Positions 1 to 10,487 of a DNA stretch of 64,000 nt are shown here, in pieces. Position numbers and translations under genes: made by a program. Below the pieces are notes generated by a model. It was not told the DNA's origin. It saw nothing but the letters and a program-made list of their open reading frames with translations, and ran no database searches. This DNA comes from Sipunculus nudus (Eukaryota; Annelida; Sipuncula; Golfingiida; Sipunculidae): contig CM049322.1 in assembly GCA_026874595.1 (NCBI GenBank), positions 26,597,840 through 26,661,839 on the forward strand. Direction: 5' to 3'. Every line of letters starts with the position of its first letter. Position 1 is the first letter of the stretch.

Positions 1-1874
1 GATTAATACTCATTACAGATGTCATTGAGTATGACTTATGATATCAAGAGTCATAGCTATAACAGGTGTCACATGATACCATCTAAATAATCAAAATTTA
101 TATTAAATATCCCTTTATTTCCTCATCTCCAGTTTGCTCCTTGTATAACTTATTGGGTGTTCTAATCTTGAGGTATTTTTTTACATGTGTATTAGTTTTA
201 CAGCTGAGATTACTTTTCATTTTTTTTATATGTATTAAAAAATAAAATTATTCAAATGTGATTAAACAAATCAGAGCCTAGACAAGTTCTCATTATGTCT
301 ACAATGTGAATAGTTGTCCATAGACTCTTGCTATGTCCAGTGTGTAGAACATAAATTAACATATGTTAAACATTGTTTTAAGCCATATATCAAGTAACTT
401 ATGAACCTTATTTAAAGGGAAATTAATTAATAGAACAATAAAATGCGTATTCTCTCAAACTATCAGTTCAGTTTCCTTTATGCAAATGTTTCCCAGCAAA
501 ACCATTCCAGCACAGTCTCAGTACTTCACACAAGGCTGTTTGACACCTTTTTATTGCTCTGTGTGTTTATGAACACAGTTCACATATGTCTGTTTACCAA
601 AACAAGGCCGTGTGACCGGAGGAGAGCCAAGTCAGTCAGGGCACCACATGATTGACAAGTGTTGTAGTTGAGTCCCTGAGCGATGTGTTATGTTGACACT
701 TGTGATGGCGCCCAGTCCACTGCTTTTAATACTTGTTTACAGGATGAGCAAACAATTTCAGGACAATATTTTGGAAGGTAAAAAGTTATTTTAAAGGGAA
801 GAAACTATTTTTGTGTTAATACGACATGCTTTATAGGTGAATGGGCCCCCTTTAAATTTGTGAAAATTGTATGTCTTAGATTCTCAACAATTTTGTTTGA
901 CTGAAACTGAACCAATTCTCGTGAGATACAATTTACATGATAAAACTGACAAAATGGTGTATACTTGTAGCATCAGGCCAAGTTACTCAATTTCCAAATG
1001 TAAATTATTTAAACTGACATAAGTCCTCTTCGCTCTATAGCGGGATTTCATCAAAATCTTTCATAACCATGGTTCCTTTGTCTAAACCAGTTGGTTGTTA
1101 TACCTACAATAGTTATTAAGAAGACATTTAAGTGTTTGTACGTTCTGCCAGTGAATAAGAGAATCATCTCTTGATTAATCAGTATAGTCAATCTTGTCTA
1201 TAATACAACAGAACAGATCAAGCTGACCTTATAAGTTGTTTCGCATATCTGATGACCATGACCTTAAACCAAGTTATTTGGCTTTGAAAACTACTTTATC
1301 TGAAACTCATTCAATCCATCTCCCACTGAAACTTTGATATTGTGTCAACATAAAAAAAATATATAGAAATTTCAAGCAAAACAGGCTATCATCTGCTTTT
1401 AAGGCCTCAAAGTGACCATCACCTTGACCTCTGGCCTTGATTTTGACTTCAGATGGCCATGTAATCATGCTTATCATGTCAGCCATGCTTGAAAACATAC
1501 AACTTGAGACCAAGATCATCAAAATCTGCAAAGGCATTCCAGAAATATTGTGATCCAATGGTTGCACATCATGATTGTGGCAAACCACCGATATAGAGGT
1601 AGGGGTTTGCTTTTTTTGAGCTGCAGGGCAGAACTACCATCTGTGCAACTTAAGACTGCCATTTTCTAATGTCCCAAAGTATACTTCAATGGAAATAAAC
1701 CTAAGATTAACAATAAAATTTTGCAGTTAAATCGATGTATCCCGGGGGACTATAACATTATATATTCAATATGGCTAAACACTTTTTTTATCACGTATGT
1801 GGTCCCTTTCTTACAAAATCAGCATTCTTTGTGCATACACAATTAATATCTAAATAGAGATTACATAGTCAGTA
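1..1874. other. No gene recognised (probable EI24 intronic DNA)
   Basis: AT-rich sequence with only short chance ORFs (443-655 plus, 1307-1588 minus). No EI24 exon 3 (hydrophobic segment after the CCAWNGGVFW block) was found on the minus strand here or up to 9299. A stretch near 1380-1600 containing CACCTTGACCTCTGGCC resembles the cores of the interspersed repeats elsewhere in the window but has no defined ends. Confidence 0.5.
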
Positions 1875-2084
1875 AACAAGGGACCCATGGGTCACAATAA
1901 TATTTTGTGACCTGACCATGTGTTTCCTAATGTTGAAACTGAAGCATGTGAGCAGTTTGTGAACAAATGATCTGTACTATTACCATGATCATTAGTTGGC
2001 TTTTTGATTAACTGCTGACACTTCAGTAGTTTACGCATTTGTTCGAATGAATCTATATTTTTATAATATATGTTATTAAATATA

Positions 2085-2746
2085 CAGTAGAACGTCAAAT
2101 ATCCGAACATCTTTTATCCGAAAAATCGTTTATCCGAAATAAAGAACAGAGACCCGAAATTTTGACCATTCATCCGAAATCTTAACAATTACAAAAAAAT
2201 CAAGAAATAAAATGGTATATAAGAATGACATTTACGTTTTATTTGATTTATTTGAAATAAAACTGTGTACATTAACTTGTTAACCTGTGCATCATCGATC
2301 ATCTCGCTTGTCATTTCAATAAAAATACAGTACAAATATAAAGGTTCCCGTAGTTAACCTATCCGCCGAGAGATGGCAGCACTTTCGAGGTCATGCCAGG
2401 TCATTCCAGTTATCATGGCAGCCACACATGACATGATGTAGGTACGATACCTATAGTTTCCAGCGCAGGGCTGTTCGCTGATAATAATATTAATTATATA
2501 ATAATGTGTTCTATACGGTAAATTTATTAAATCGATCGAAAATGTTATTAAATATTGTCACACGTTAATCAGGGGATAGCTTAATCAATTTTGGTCGGTC
2601 AGTATCTGGTAATGTCCCGAACTCGGAGGTAGGCCTTATCACGGTGATTCCCAGAGCTATTTTATGCGAAATCGTTCATCCGAACAACCGTTCATCCGAA
2701 CAAAAAGCTTGTCCCCGGAAGCTTTCAAATAAACGACGCTCTACTG
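2085..2746. mobile_element. MITE with TA duplication, Tc1/mariner-pogo-like ends
   Basis: The left end CAGTAGAACGTCA and the inverted right end CAGTAGAGCGTCG match at 11 of 13 bases and are bordered by TA on each side (2083-2084, 2747-2748). The inside repeats the string ATCCGAA several times near both ends. The related repeat at 42066 lacks the insertion, giving an empty site (TTAAATA-TA-TGTATTTTTT). No transposase ORF is present in 662 bp. TA duplication, CAGT termini and TATCCGAAC near the end are usual for pogo/Tigger-type elements; that subgroup is inference. Confidence 0.8.
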
Positions 2747-2997
2747 TATGTATCTTTTAATTTTATAAAATGTATACAGTTGAATAATAACTAATGTCCC
2801 CAGTCCACAGATGAAAGGACTTGGTGGTGGAGAAGAGGGGGGGGGGGTATGTGGAATGGTTGTAGTTACAACGTATTATAATAGTGTATATACATAGGAT
2901 TTCATTTAATTCAACAATGCTTACAGGATAAAAGTTCATTCATAATTACTTAATACTTAAAACAAAAGGACAGACAGACTGGTAGACAAACAAAGCA

Positions 2998-4017
2998 GAT
3001 AATATATGAAGTTTCAATTATTTCTTAATTTATTTATTATATCAAATTTTGTTAAAGTTTAACATCTGCAATAATACACACCTGAATATATAATTTGCTT
3101 TCAAATTTCAGACTTAAATAGCTTAATTCCAAACACATAGAGCATATGAAAGGTATTTCGACAGTGTTTTTAGGAAAAATTTCATAATTAATATATATAT
3201 TAATGATAACGGAGAGATGATGGACAGACCTGATCACTTTATGTTCCATTCTCCTAAGGCAAGAATATGTTTCAATAAGATCTGAATTTTTTCTAATCCT
3301 ATTATTTTTTTAATCACACAAATTTTACACATTTGCAATAAAAACTAATCTCCCAGTGCACAGGAATCAATGGCAGCAGACGGGGGGTGGGGGGGGGGGG
3401 GGAGATGGTAGGATTAACAACACTTGTGCATATAAATACAGGGAAAACAAAGCCTGATCTCCAATTCTGCTGAGGCAAGAAAATAATGAACAAATGTATG
3501 TATTAGATCCTCATTTTTTTATCACTTCAATTTTTTATAAGTTTTTATTTCTATACATTTCCAATATAACATATATTTCTGAATATAAACATTGATTCAT
3601 AATTCTAAACTGCATCATCTTAAATCTCAATCTTGTAAGACAACACTACGTCATGCATACAAATGTTAATTTTTTGTGGTAAAAAATTAATTTCCAAAAC
3701 AATAAATATCTATATGTATATCAATCTCATATAATATATAATATATATATCTCATATGGGAAAATAAAGCAAAATGGCTAAGTTAAGCTTCCCATAACTC
3801 AGCCAAAAATTACTGAACCAAAACCATTTGAACAAACTACAATTATCAACATCTAAGGATAATTAATGTGTAAGATTTTAGAATTTGGCCCAGTGATTTT
3901 TGAGAAGAAGATCTTTGTAGCCACTGAGCTAAAATGGGCTGTTATGGCATATGACTAAATTCAGCTTCCCATAACTTGGCCAAAAATTACTGAACCAAAA
4001 CCATTTGAACAAACTTC
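2998..4017. repeat. 1-kb duplicated block, copy 1
   Basis: Nearly identical to 5156-6167, apart from a few single-base and small G-run differences and a divergent final 50 bp. Chance ORFs in both copies (3052-3249 and 5209-5406, minus) differ at one residue, which shows how recent the duplication or conversion is. Confidence 0.9.
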
Positions 4018-4981
4018 AGAAAGCACTACCCTAGGATCATTTCTGTGTGATATTAAACAATTTGGCCATATGGTTTCAGAGAAGAAGTTTTTTGTAGCCT
4101 TCAGTATGATACAGGCACTGATGACCACCGTACAAAAAAGGCTGATGCAGGTGGCGCCACCAATACCTCAATTTCAGATATGACTCATGTGACCAACATT
4201 GGCATAAAATTTGGTGATGATAGCTCCAGCCATTCACAAGACTGTAATTTTAGTATGCTTCTTTGGACAATTGTGAAATATTGGACAATTTGGCTGAACA
4301 GTTTCAAAGAAGAACATTTTTAAAGCTTTTTTAGCTTTTTCCTTATAAAATCTAAGAAAATGCAGTTAGCCAAAAAATAAGCAAAATCCGATAGAGTTTT
4401 TAAGATGACTAATAGAGAGAAGAGAAAAAGCAGGAGAGAGAGAGCTAGACTGTCATGGAGAGAGAGAGCGAGAGAGGCTCTCTGGTAATTACTGCCTGAC
4501 CCAGCCTGACCCAGACACTCACAGAGGCAGTAGGTCAGAAGTATAGGTGTTATGTAACAGTTTAGCACACTGCATTTATACTGACTTGATGTAAACAATC
4601 AAGATAAGGTGCTTGAAAACTTGAATGAAATCTACAGTTTTTGATCAATTGGTTTAATTGGTTTCAATACTGACCTAATGTTTGGTATGTGCATAGGAAA
4701 TGTATGGGGGGATAAAAAGTGGTTTTAAAATAAGGCAGTCTTGAAGAGTAACAATGGGTTTTTAATGGAAAACAGAGGTGTTTCTTTAATATCTCGAAGG
4801 AACAAAGTCCTAGAGACCCAACTTTCGGTATGGTAGGAGATTTTGGGGACATCTAACAGTATACCAAATTTAGATTCGTAGGTCCAACGTTTATAAAACA
4901 TCCCATTTTAACGGAAGGACGGACAGCCACCGGACAAAGGACCACAACTATAGCTCAGATGACTTAAAGTCAGCTGAGCTA

Positions 4982-7299
4982 AAAATGATTAATGGTTTTA
5001 ATTGTATGCAGTCTTGAAATGTGACAATGGGTTTTTAATGGAAAATTGAGGTTTTTCCTTAATATCTCAAAGGAACTAAGTCTTAGTGACTCAATTTTCT
5101 GTATGGAAGTAGATTATGGGGACATCTCACTGTATACTGAATTTCAGATTCGTAGATAATATATGAAGTTTCAATTATTTCTTAATTTATTTATTATATC
5201 AAATTTTGTTAAAGTTTAACATCTGCAATAATACACACCTGAATATATAATTTGCTTTCAAATTTCAGACTTAAATAGCTTAATTCCAAACGCATAGAGC
5301 ATATGAAAGGTATTTCGACAGTGTTTTTAGGAAAAATTTCATAATTAATATATATATTAATGATAACGGAGAGATGATGGACAGACCTGATCACTTTATG
5401 TTCCATTCTCCTAAGGCAAGAATATGTTTCAATAAGATCTGAATTTTTTCTAATCCTATTATTTTTTTAATCACACAAATTTTACACATTTGCAATAAAA
5501 ACTAATCTCCCAGTGCACAGGAATCAATGGCAGCAGACGGGGGGTAGGGGGGGGGGAGATGGTAGGATTAACAACACTTGTGCATATAAATACAGGGAAA
5601 ACAAAGCCTGATCTCCAATTCTGCTGAGGCAAGAAAATAATGAACAAATGTATGTATTAGATCCTCATTTTTTTATCACTTCAATTTTTTATAAGTTTTT
5701 ATTTCTATACATTTCCAATATAACATATATTCTGAATATAAACATTGATTCATAATTCTAAACTGCATCATCTTAAATCTCAATCTTGTAAGACAACACT
5801 ACTTCATGCATACAAATGTTAATTTTTTGTGGTAAAAAATTAATTTCCAAAACAATAAATATCTATATGTATATCAATCTCATATAATATATAATATATA
5901 TATCTCATATGGGAAAATAAAGCAAAATGGCTAAGTTAAGCTTCCCATAACTCAGCCAAAAATTACTGAACCAAAACCATTTGAACAAACTACAATTATC
6001 AACATCTAAGGATAATTAATGTGTAAGATTTTAGAATTTGGCCCAGTGATTTTTGAGAAGAAGATCTTTGTAGCCACTGAGCTAAAATGGGCTGTTATGG
6101 CATATGACTAAATTCAGCTTCCCATAACTCGGCCAAAAGTCACTGAACTGAGACCATTTGAACAAACATTTAGATTATGGGGACATCTCACTGTATACTG
6201 AATTTCAGATTCGTAGGTCCAAAGGTTTCAAAATGTGCCCTGTTAACGGACAGACAAACAGACAGCCAGCCAGACAGGCAACAGACAACGGACCATGACT
6301 ATAGCTCAGATGAGTTATAGTCAGCTGAGCTAAAACCAGAAACAGACTAAACTAAGAACTTTGCCGTGTACTGTCATTAACAAACTCAGTGTTCATTTCT
6401 GTATTATCATCAGTGTTTGTGCATGTGGAGCATCTATCCACCGAACGTCAGTAGCTTCTTTCTTAAATATATTGATTTGTTAGCGAACCTGTGAGCTTAT
6501 GCGATGGTGCGGCGGTGTCCATCGTACGTCGTGTGTCGTACATCGTGCATCGTCTGTACGTTAACCATAGCTATCTCAAAAAAGGCCGAAGCTAGCATCA
6601 CCAAATATTTTGCAAATAATCAGTCATCTGAAAAACTCTATCGGATTTTCTTTATTTTTTTTTCTAACTGCATTTTCTTAGATTTTATAGGGAAAAAGCT
6701 AAAAAAAGCTTTAAAAATCTTCTTCTCCGAAACTGTCCAGCCAAATTGTCCAATATTTCACAGAAATGATCCCTGGAACAATCTCAAGTTTGTTCGAATG
6801 GTTCCAGTTTGGAGATTTTTGGCTAAGTAACAGGAGGTTGAACTTAGTCATCTGTCCAAAATAGCACACTAAAATTAAAATCTCAGAAACGGCTAGAGCT
6901 TTAATCACCAAATTTTATACCAAAGTTTGTCACATATGTCATATCTGAAATTGAGGTATTGGTGGCACCACCTACATTGATGTGTTTTTTACTAGCAAAA
7001 ATGTAATTTTAAACTTTTCTAGCTGATACCCTGATTTATGATGAAACTGTTAAGCTGATTGTTTTAAACTTTACAAAAATTATTCTATGGTAGGGTTCTG
7101 CCAGTTTTAAAAGAATAGATTTGGTAAATACAGCTTTAAAAAAGCATTGTAGCCAATTAAAAAAGGCTTTCTATGTTTGAAAACAGATTTAACCACAATG
7201 CTGAGTTTCAGCAGCCAAGTCAAGAGGTCACTCAGTACAAACAGGTGGGGTCCAGCCATCACCATGGTAACTGACCTGGCTCTGGGAGGGTGTCTAGAC
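4982..7299. repeat. Family H-like and related repeat fragments
   Basis: After the H terminus at 4981, H-like sequence resumes and ends at another H hairpin (6302-6331) preceded by GACAGACAAACAGACAGCC. From about 6500 a different short repeat begins (GGTGTCCATCG followed by repeated CATCG/TACG strings). Bases 6615-6770 are the reverse complement of 4255-4410, at high identity by eye. No gene is seen. Confidence 0.6.
5156..6167. repeat. 1-kb duplicated block, copy 2, with 45-bp flanking repeat
   Basis: Second copy of the block at 2998-4017, same orientation. It is inserted into another repeat right after GATTCGTAG, and the 45 bp before it (5112-5156) reappear directly after it (6171-6216), followed by the expected continuation of the host repeat. 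The block therefore looks placed within a local duplication. Confidence 0.85.
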
Positions 7300-8742
7300 A
7301 ATGTGTCTAGACGTCTAGACACAGTTAGACATTTAGACACAATGTATAGATGCAGAATTCCCAGATTATTGGAACTATATCTTTCAGAAAAACTTGGTTT
7401 GCATTTTAAGCGAATCAGGTTTATCATTAGGTCTCATGTGCCCTCATTTTTTGTTGACCTCTGACCTTTCCTTGCTGCCCAGCATCCATTTGTGTGTCTG
7501 TTTCCACACATAAACCCACATATCTCGGGAACTAATTGACCAATCAGGCTAAATATTTTGCACAAATGTAGCCCTTTGATAGCTTTATAACATACACTAA
7601 AAATGGTGGCGCCACCTGCAACCATTTTTGCACAGTGTCCATCTGTTAATCTGCCTTGGGATAAAATCAGTCATATCTCAGCAGTGGTTTGACTTTTCCA
7701 CCTGAAATTTTGCAGGTTTATACATCCTGGACAGCTCTCTTGATTTTATGACAGGTGGCGCCACCTACATTGAGGTTTACTCTGCAGATATCCATGCTTA
7801 TATCGCGGGGAACTGTTTGCCGATTGGGCCGAAATTTTGCATGTGTATAGATCTCACATAGCTCTTCATCATAGGCAAAACTGGTGGTGCCACCTGCAAC
7901 CATTTATGCACAGCGTCCATCTGTTCATCTGCCTTGGGGTAAAATCACTCATATCTCAGCAGTGGTTTGACTTCTCCACCTGAAATTTTGCAGGTTTATA
8001 CATCCTGGACAGCTTTCTTTATTTTATGTCAGGTGGCGCCATCTACATTCACATTTACTCTGCAGACATCTAAGCTCATATCTCTGAAACTGTTTGACTG
8101 ATTGGGCCAAAATTATGCATCTGTATAGGTCTCACATAGTTCTTCATCATAGGCAAAACTGGTGGTGCCACCTGCAACCATTTATGCACAGCATCCATCT
8201 GTTCATCTGCCTTGGGGTAAAATCACTCATATCTCAGCAGTGGTTTGACTTATCCACCTGAAATTTTGCAGGTTTTAACATCCTGGACAGCTCTCTTGAT
8301 TTTATGACAGGTGGCGCCACCTACATTCAGGTAAACTCTGCAGACATCCAAGCTCATATCTGGGGAACCGTTTGACCCATTGAGCCAAATTTTTGCTTGT
8401 GTATATATCTCTCATAGCTCTTCATCATAGGCAAAACTGGTGGTGCCACCTGCAACCACTTATACACAGCGTCAATCTGTTCATATGCCTTGGGATAAAA
8501 TCACTCATATCTCAGCAGTGGTTTGACTTATCCACCTGAAATTTTGCAGGTTTATACATCCTGGACAGTTTTCTTGATTTTATGACAGGTGGCACCACCT
8601 ACATTCACGTTTACGCTGCAGACATCCATGCTATTATGCAACACACGTCACTCTATTCCCCTTGCCACTTAATCCATGCCTCACTTCACCCGTCCCACTC
8701 TGATTTCTGCAGATACACATAGTTGACTACCCATAGTCTAGT
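7300..8742 (-). mobile_element. Family G element, minus orientation, 3' end missing
   Basis: Its 5' terminus is the reverse complement of ACTAGACTATGGGTAGTC, ending at CTAGT 8738-8742. The core repeats a block with GGTGGCGCCACC palindromes (exact copies at 7605, 7754 and 8310) and sentences such as CAGTGGTTTGACTT. The left edge carries TCTAGACGTCTAGA, also found at the matching edge of the plus-strand copy near 10480. The GTATCCGCC hairpin that ends complete copies is absent. No coding capacity. Confidence 0.75.
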
Positions 8743-9299
8743 TTTAAAATGTCCTAGTCTGAAACTTGCAAGTCAGAAATGTCCATTTTGTTGAAATCAT
8801 AATGACTAAGGTAGATATGCAGGACTTAAGAGGATCAATATTAAATTTAAAAAATAAACCTCCATTCATACTCCCAAACTTTGCACAGGTTCGCATTAGG
8901 CCTGTAGGCCTTGTTTTGTTACCACATCTGATTCCTTTTTTTTTAAGTGTACATATGCAAGAGTTCAGTCAGTTGGTTTGACAGTTAAAAGAACCTGGAC
9001 GTTTACATCTTTACCGGTATGACACTTATAGTCAGCTGAGCTAAAAAAAAAACTCAATCTCTCAATCTCAAGTTTTACAGGTGACTGATTTTTGCATAAA
9101 ATTTAGTGATGTTAGCTCCTGCCATTTTTGAGATGTTGGTTAATGTATGGACGATGAATGACGGTTGACAGACAATGCCACACCATCGCATAAGCTCAAT
9201 GTTGGCTAAAAATTCCATTTCAAATAAGGTAGACACACTGTCAGTTAGATGGTGGATAAACAATATCAACCAGGCAGATGTATTACAAAATACACTTAC

Positions 9300-9360
9300 C
9301 CAGAAAACTCCTCCATTCCATGCACAGCACTGTAGAATATGTTGTGTTAGTTGTTTGGGT
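9300..9360 (-). CDS. EI24: EI24 homologue, second coding exon (61 bp)
   Basis: On the minus strand this exon is bounded by acceptor TTTTGATTGCAG (AG at 9362-9361) and donor GTAAGTG (GT at 9299-9298). Entered in phase 2 it reads through QPKQLTQHILQCCAWNGGVF and ends on a complete Trp codon, phase 0. The QCCAWNGGVFW block is the most conserved signature of the EI24 family and lies just before the first membrane segment. Joined to the exon at 22672-22874 it gives about 88 residues, roughly the first quarter of a protein usually near 340 residues long. The reading frame stays open beyond the donor, but the perfect GTAAGT-type site and the family boundary support ending at 9300. The exon sits in an 868-bp island between two family G elements in opposite orientation. 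Confidence 0.87.
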
Positions 9361-9610
9361 CTGCAATCAAAAGCATTAGCCAACTTTCATACACAAGCTC
9401 TATTACATTCCCTGTAATTAACCCTTCACCCTATTATGCACTACATGAAAGATGCAGGAGCCTATCATGATCACATGCATGTATTTGTAAAAGTTTCAGT
9501 ATTTTGACTAAGTGACTGTAATATGCATGTAAATATATCCACTGGGAACTTACCAAACCCTGTAAATGAAAGAATGATGGATATGAGCGGAAGCATAAAA
9601 TGCTGTAAAA

Positions 9611-10487
9611 ACTGGAATACAGGTGGTCAACAAGAGACTACGTGCATCCGCTGAAATCAGAGTAGGATGGGTGAAGTGGGGCATGGATTGAGTGGCAAGG
9701 AGATGTGTTATATATTAGTATGGATGTCTGCAATGAAAACATGACTGTAGATGGCGCCACCTGTTATTTGAAAGAGAAACTATCCAAGATGTATAATGCA
9801 AAATTTCAGGTGAATAAGTCAAACCACTACCGAGATATGAGGGATTTTATCCCACAGCAGACAAACAGATGGACGCTGTGCAAAAATGGTTGCAGGTGGC
9901 GCCACAAGTTTTGTGTATGATAAAGAGCTAAGTGAGATCTAAACACATGCAAATTTCAGGAAGGTATGTCAAACCAGTCTGGACATAATAGCATGGATAT
10001 CTACAGCATGAACATGAATGTAGGTGGTGCCACCTGTCATTAAATCAAGACAGCTATCCAGGATGTATACACATGCCAAATTTCAGGTGAATAAGTCAAA
10101 CCACTGCTGAGATATGAGTGATATTATCCCAAGGCAGATGAACAGATGGACGCTGTGCAAAAATGGTTGCAGGTTGCACCACCATTTTTAGTGTATGTTA
10201 TAAAGCTATCAAAGGGCTACATTTGTGCAAAATTTTTAGCCTGATCGGTCAAACGGTTCCCAAGATATGTGGGTTTATGTGTGGAAACAGATGCACAAAT
10301 GGACGATTGGCAGCAAGGAAAGGTCAGAGGTCAACAAAAAGTGAAGGTGCAGCAGTTCACATGTGACCTGATGATATACCCCAATTCGCTTAAAATGCAA
10401 ACCAAGTTTTTTCAAACAGTTGAAAGATATAGTTCCAATAATCTGGGAATTCTGCATCTACACATTGTGTCTAGACGTCTAGACGCT
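9611..10487 (+). mobile_element. Family G element, plus orientation, 3' end missing
   Basis: Begins ACTGGAATACAGGTGGTC, a decayed version of the family start ACTAGAATACGGGTAGTC. Its last roughly 330 bp (10150-10480) are the reverse complement of 7315-7640 at high identity, including GGTTTATGTGTGGAAACAGA and TCTAGACGTCTAGA. It abuts the family H terminus at 10488, suggesting that insertion or recombination removed its 3' hairpin. Confidence 0.72.

Larger units (their letters stand above)
1875..4981 (-). mobile_element. Family H element (HINE/pearl-like), interrupted
   Basis: The left terminus is AACAAGGGACCCATGGGTCA and the right terminus is the hairpin TAGCTCAG...CTGAGCTA at 4951-4981, preceded by a GGACGG-type tract. 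These two ends recur throughout the window. Relative to the copy at 41743, about 125 bp just inside the left terminus are deleted. The element is split by an inverted-repeat element at 2085-2746 and contains the first copy of a 1-kb duplicated block (2998-4017), a GA-rich tract (4428-4480) and one GGTGGCGCCACC palindrome at 4150. It has no coding capacity. It is assigned to the minus strand on the convention that the TTAGCTCAGCTGACT end is 5'. Confidence 0.65.

Noticed and set aside
761-795. Plus-strand 35-bp segment between TTGTTTACAG and GGTAAAAAG
   Set aside because: Splice-like borders alone; no coding similarity and no partner exon.
1307-1588. 93-residue minus-strand ORF considered as EI24 exon 3
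   Set aside because: No membrane-segment pattern or EI24 motif, and the sequence resembles repeat-core DNA.
9075-9299. Extension of the EI24 frame beyond the exon
   Set aside because: A canonical GTAAGTG donor sits at the family exon boundary, and the sequence after it has no EI24 similarity.
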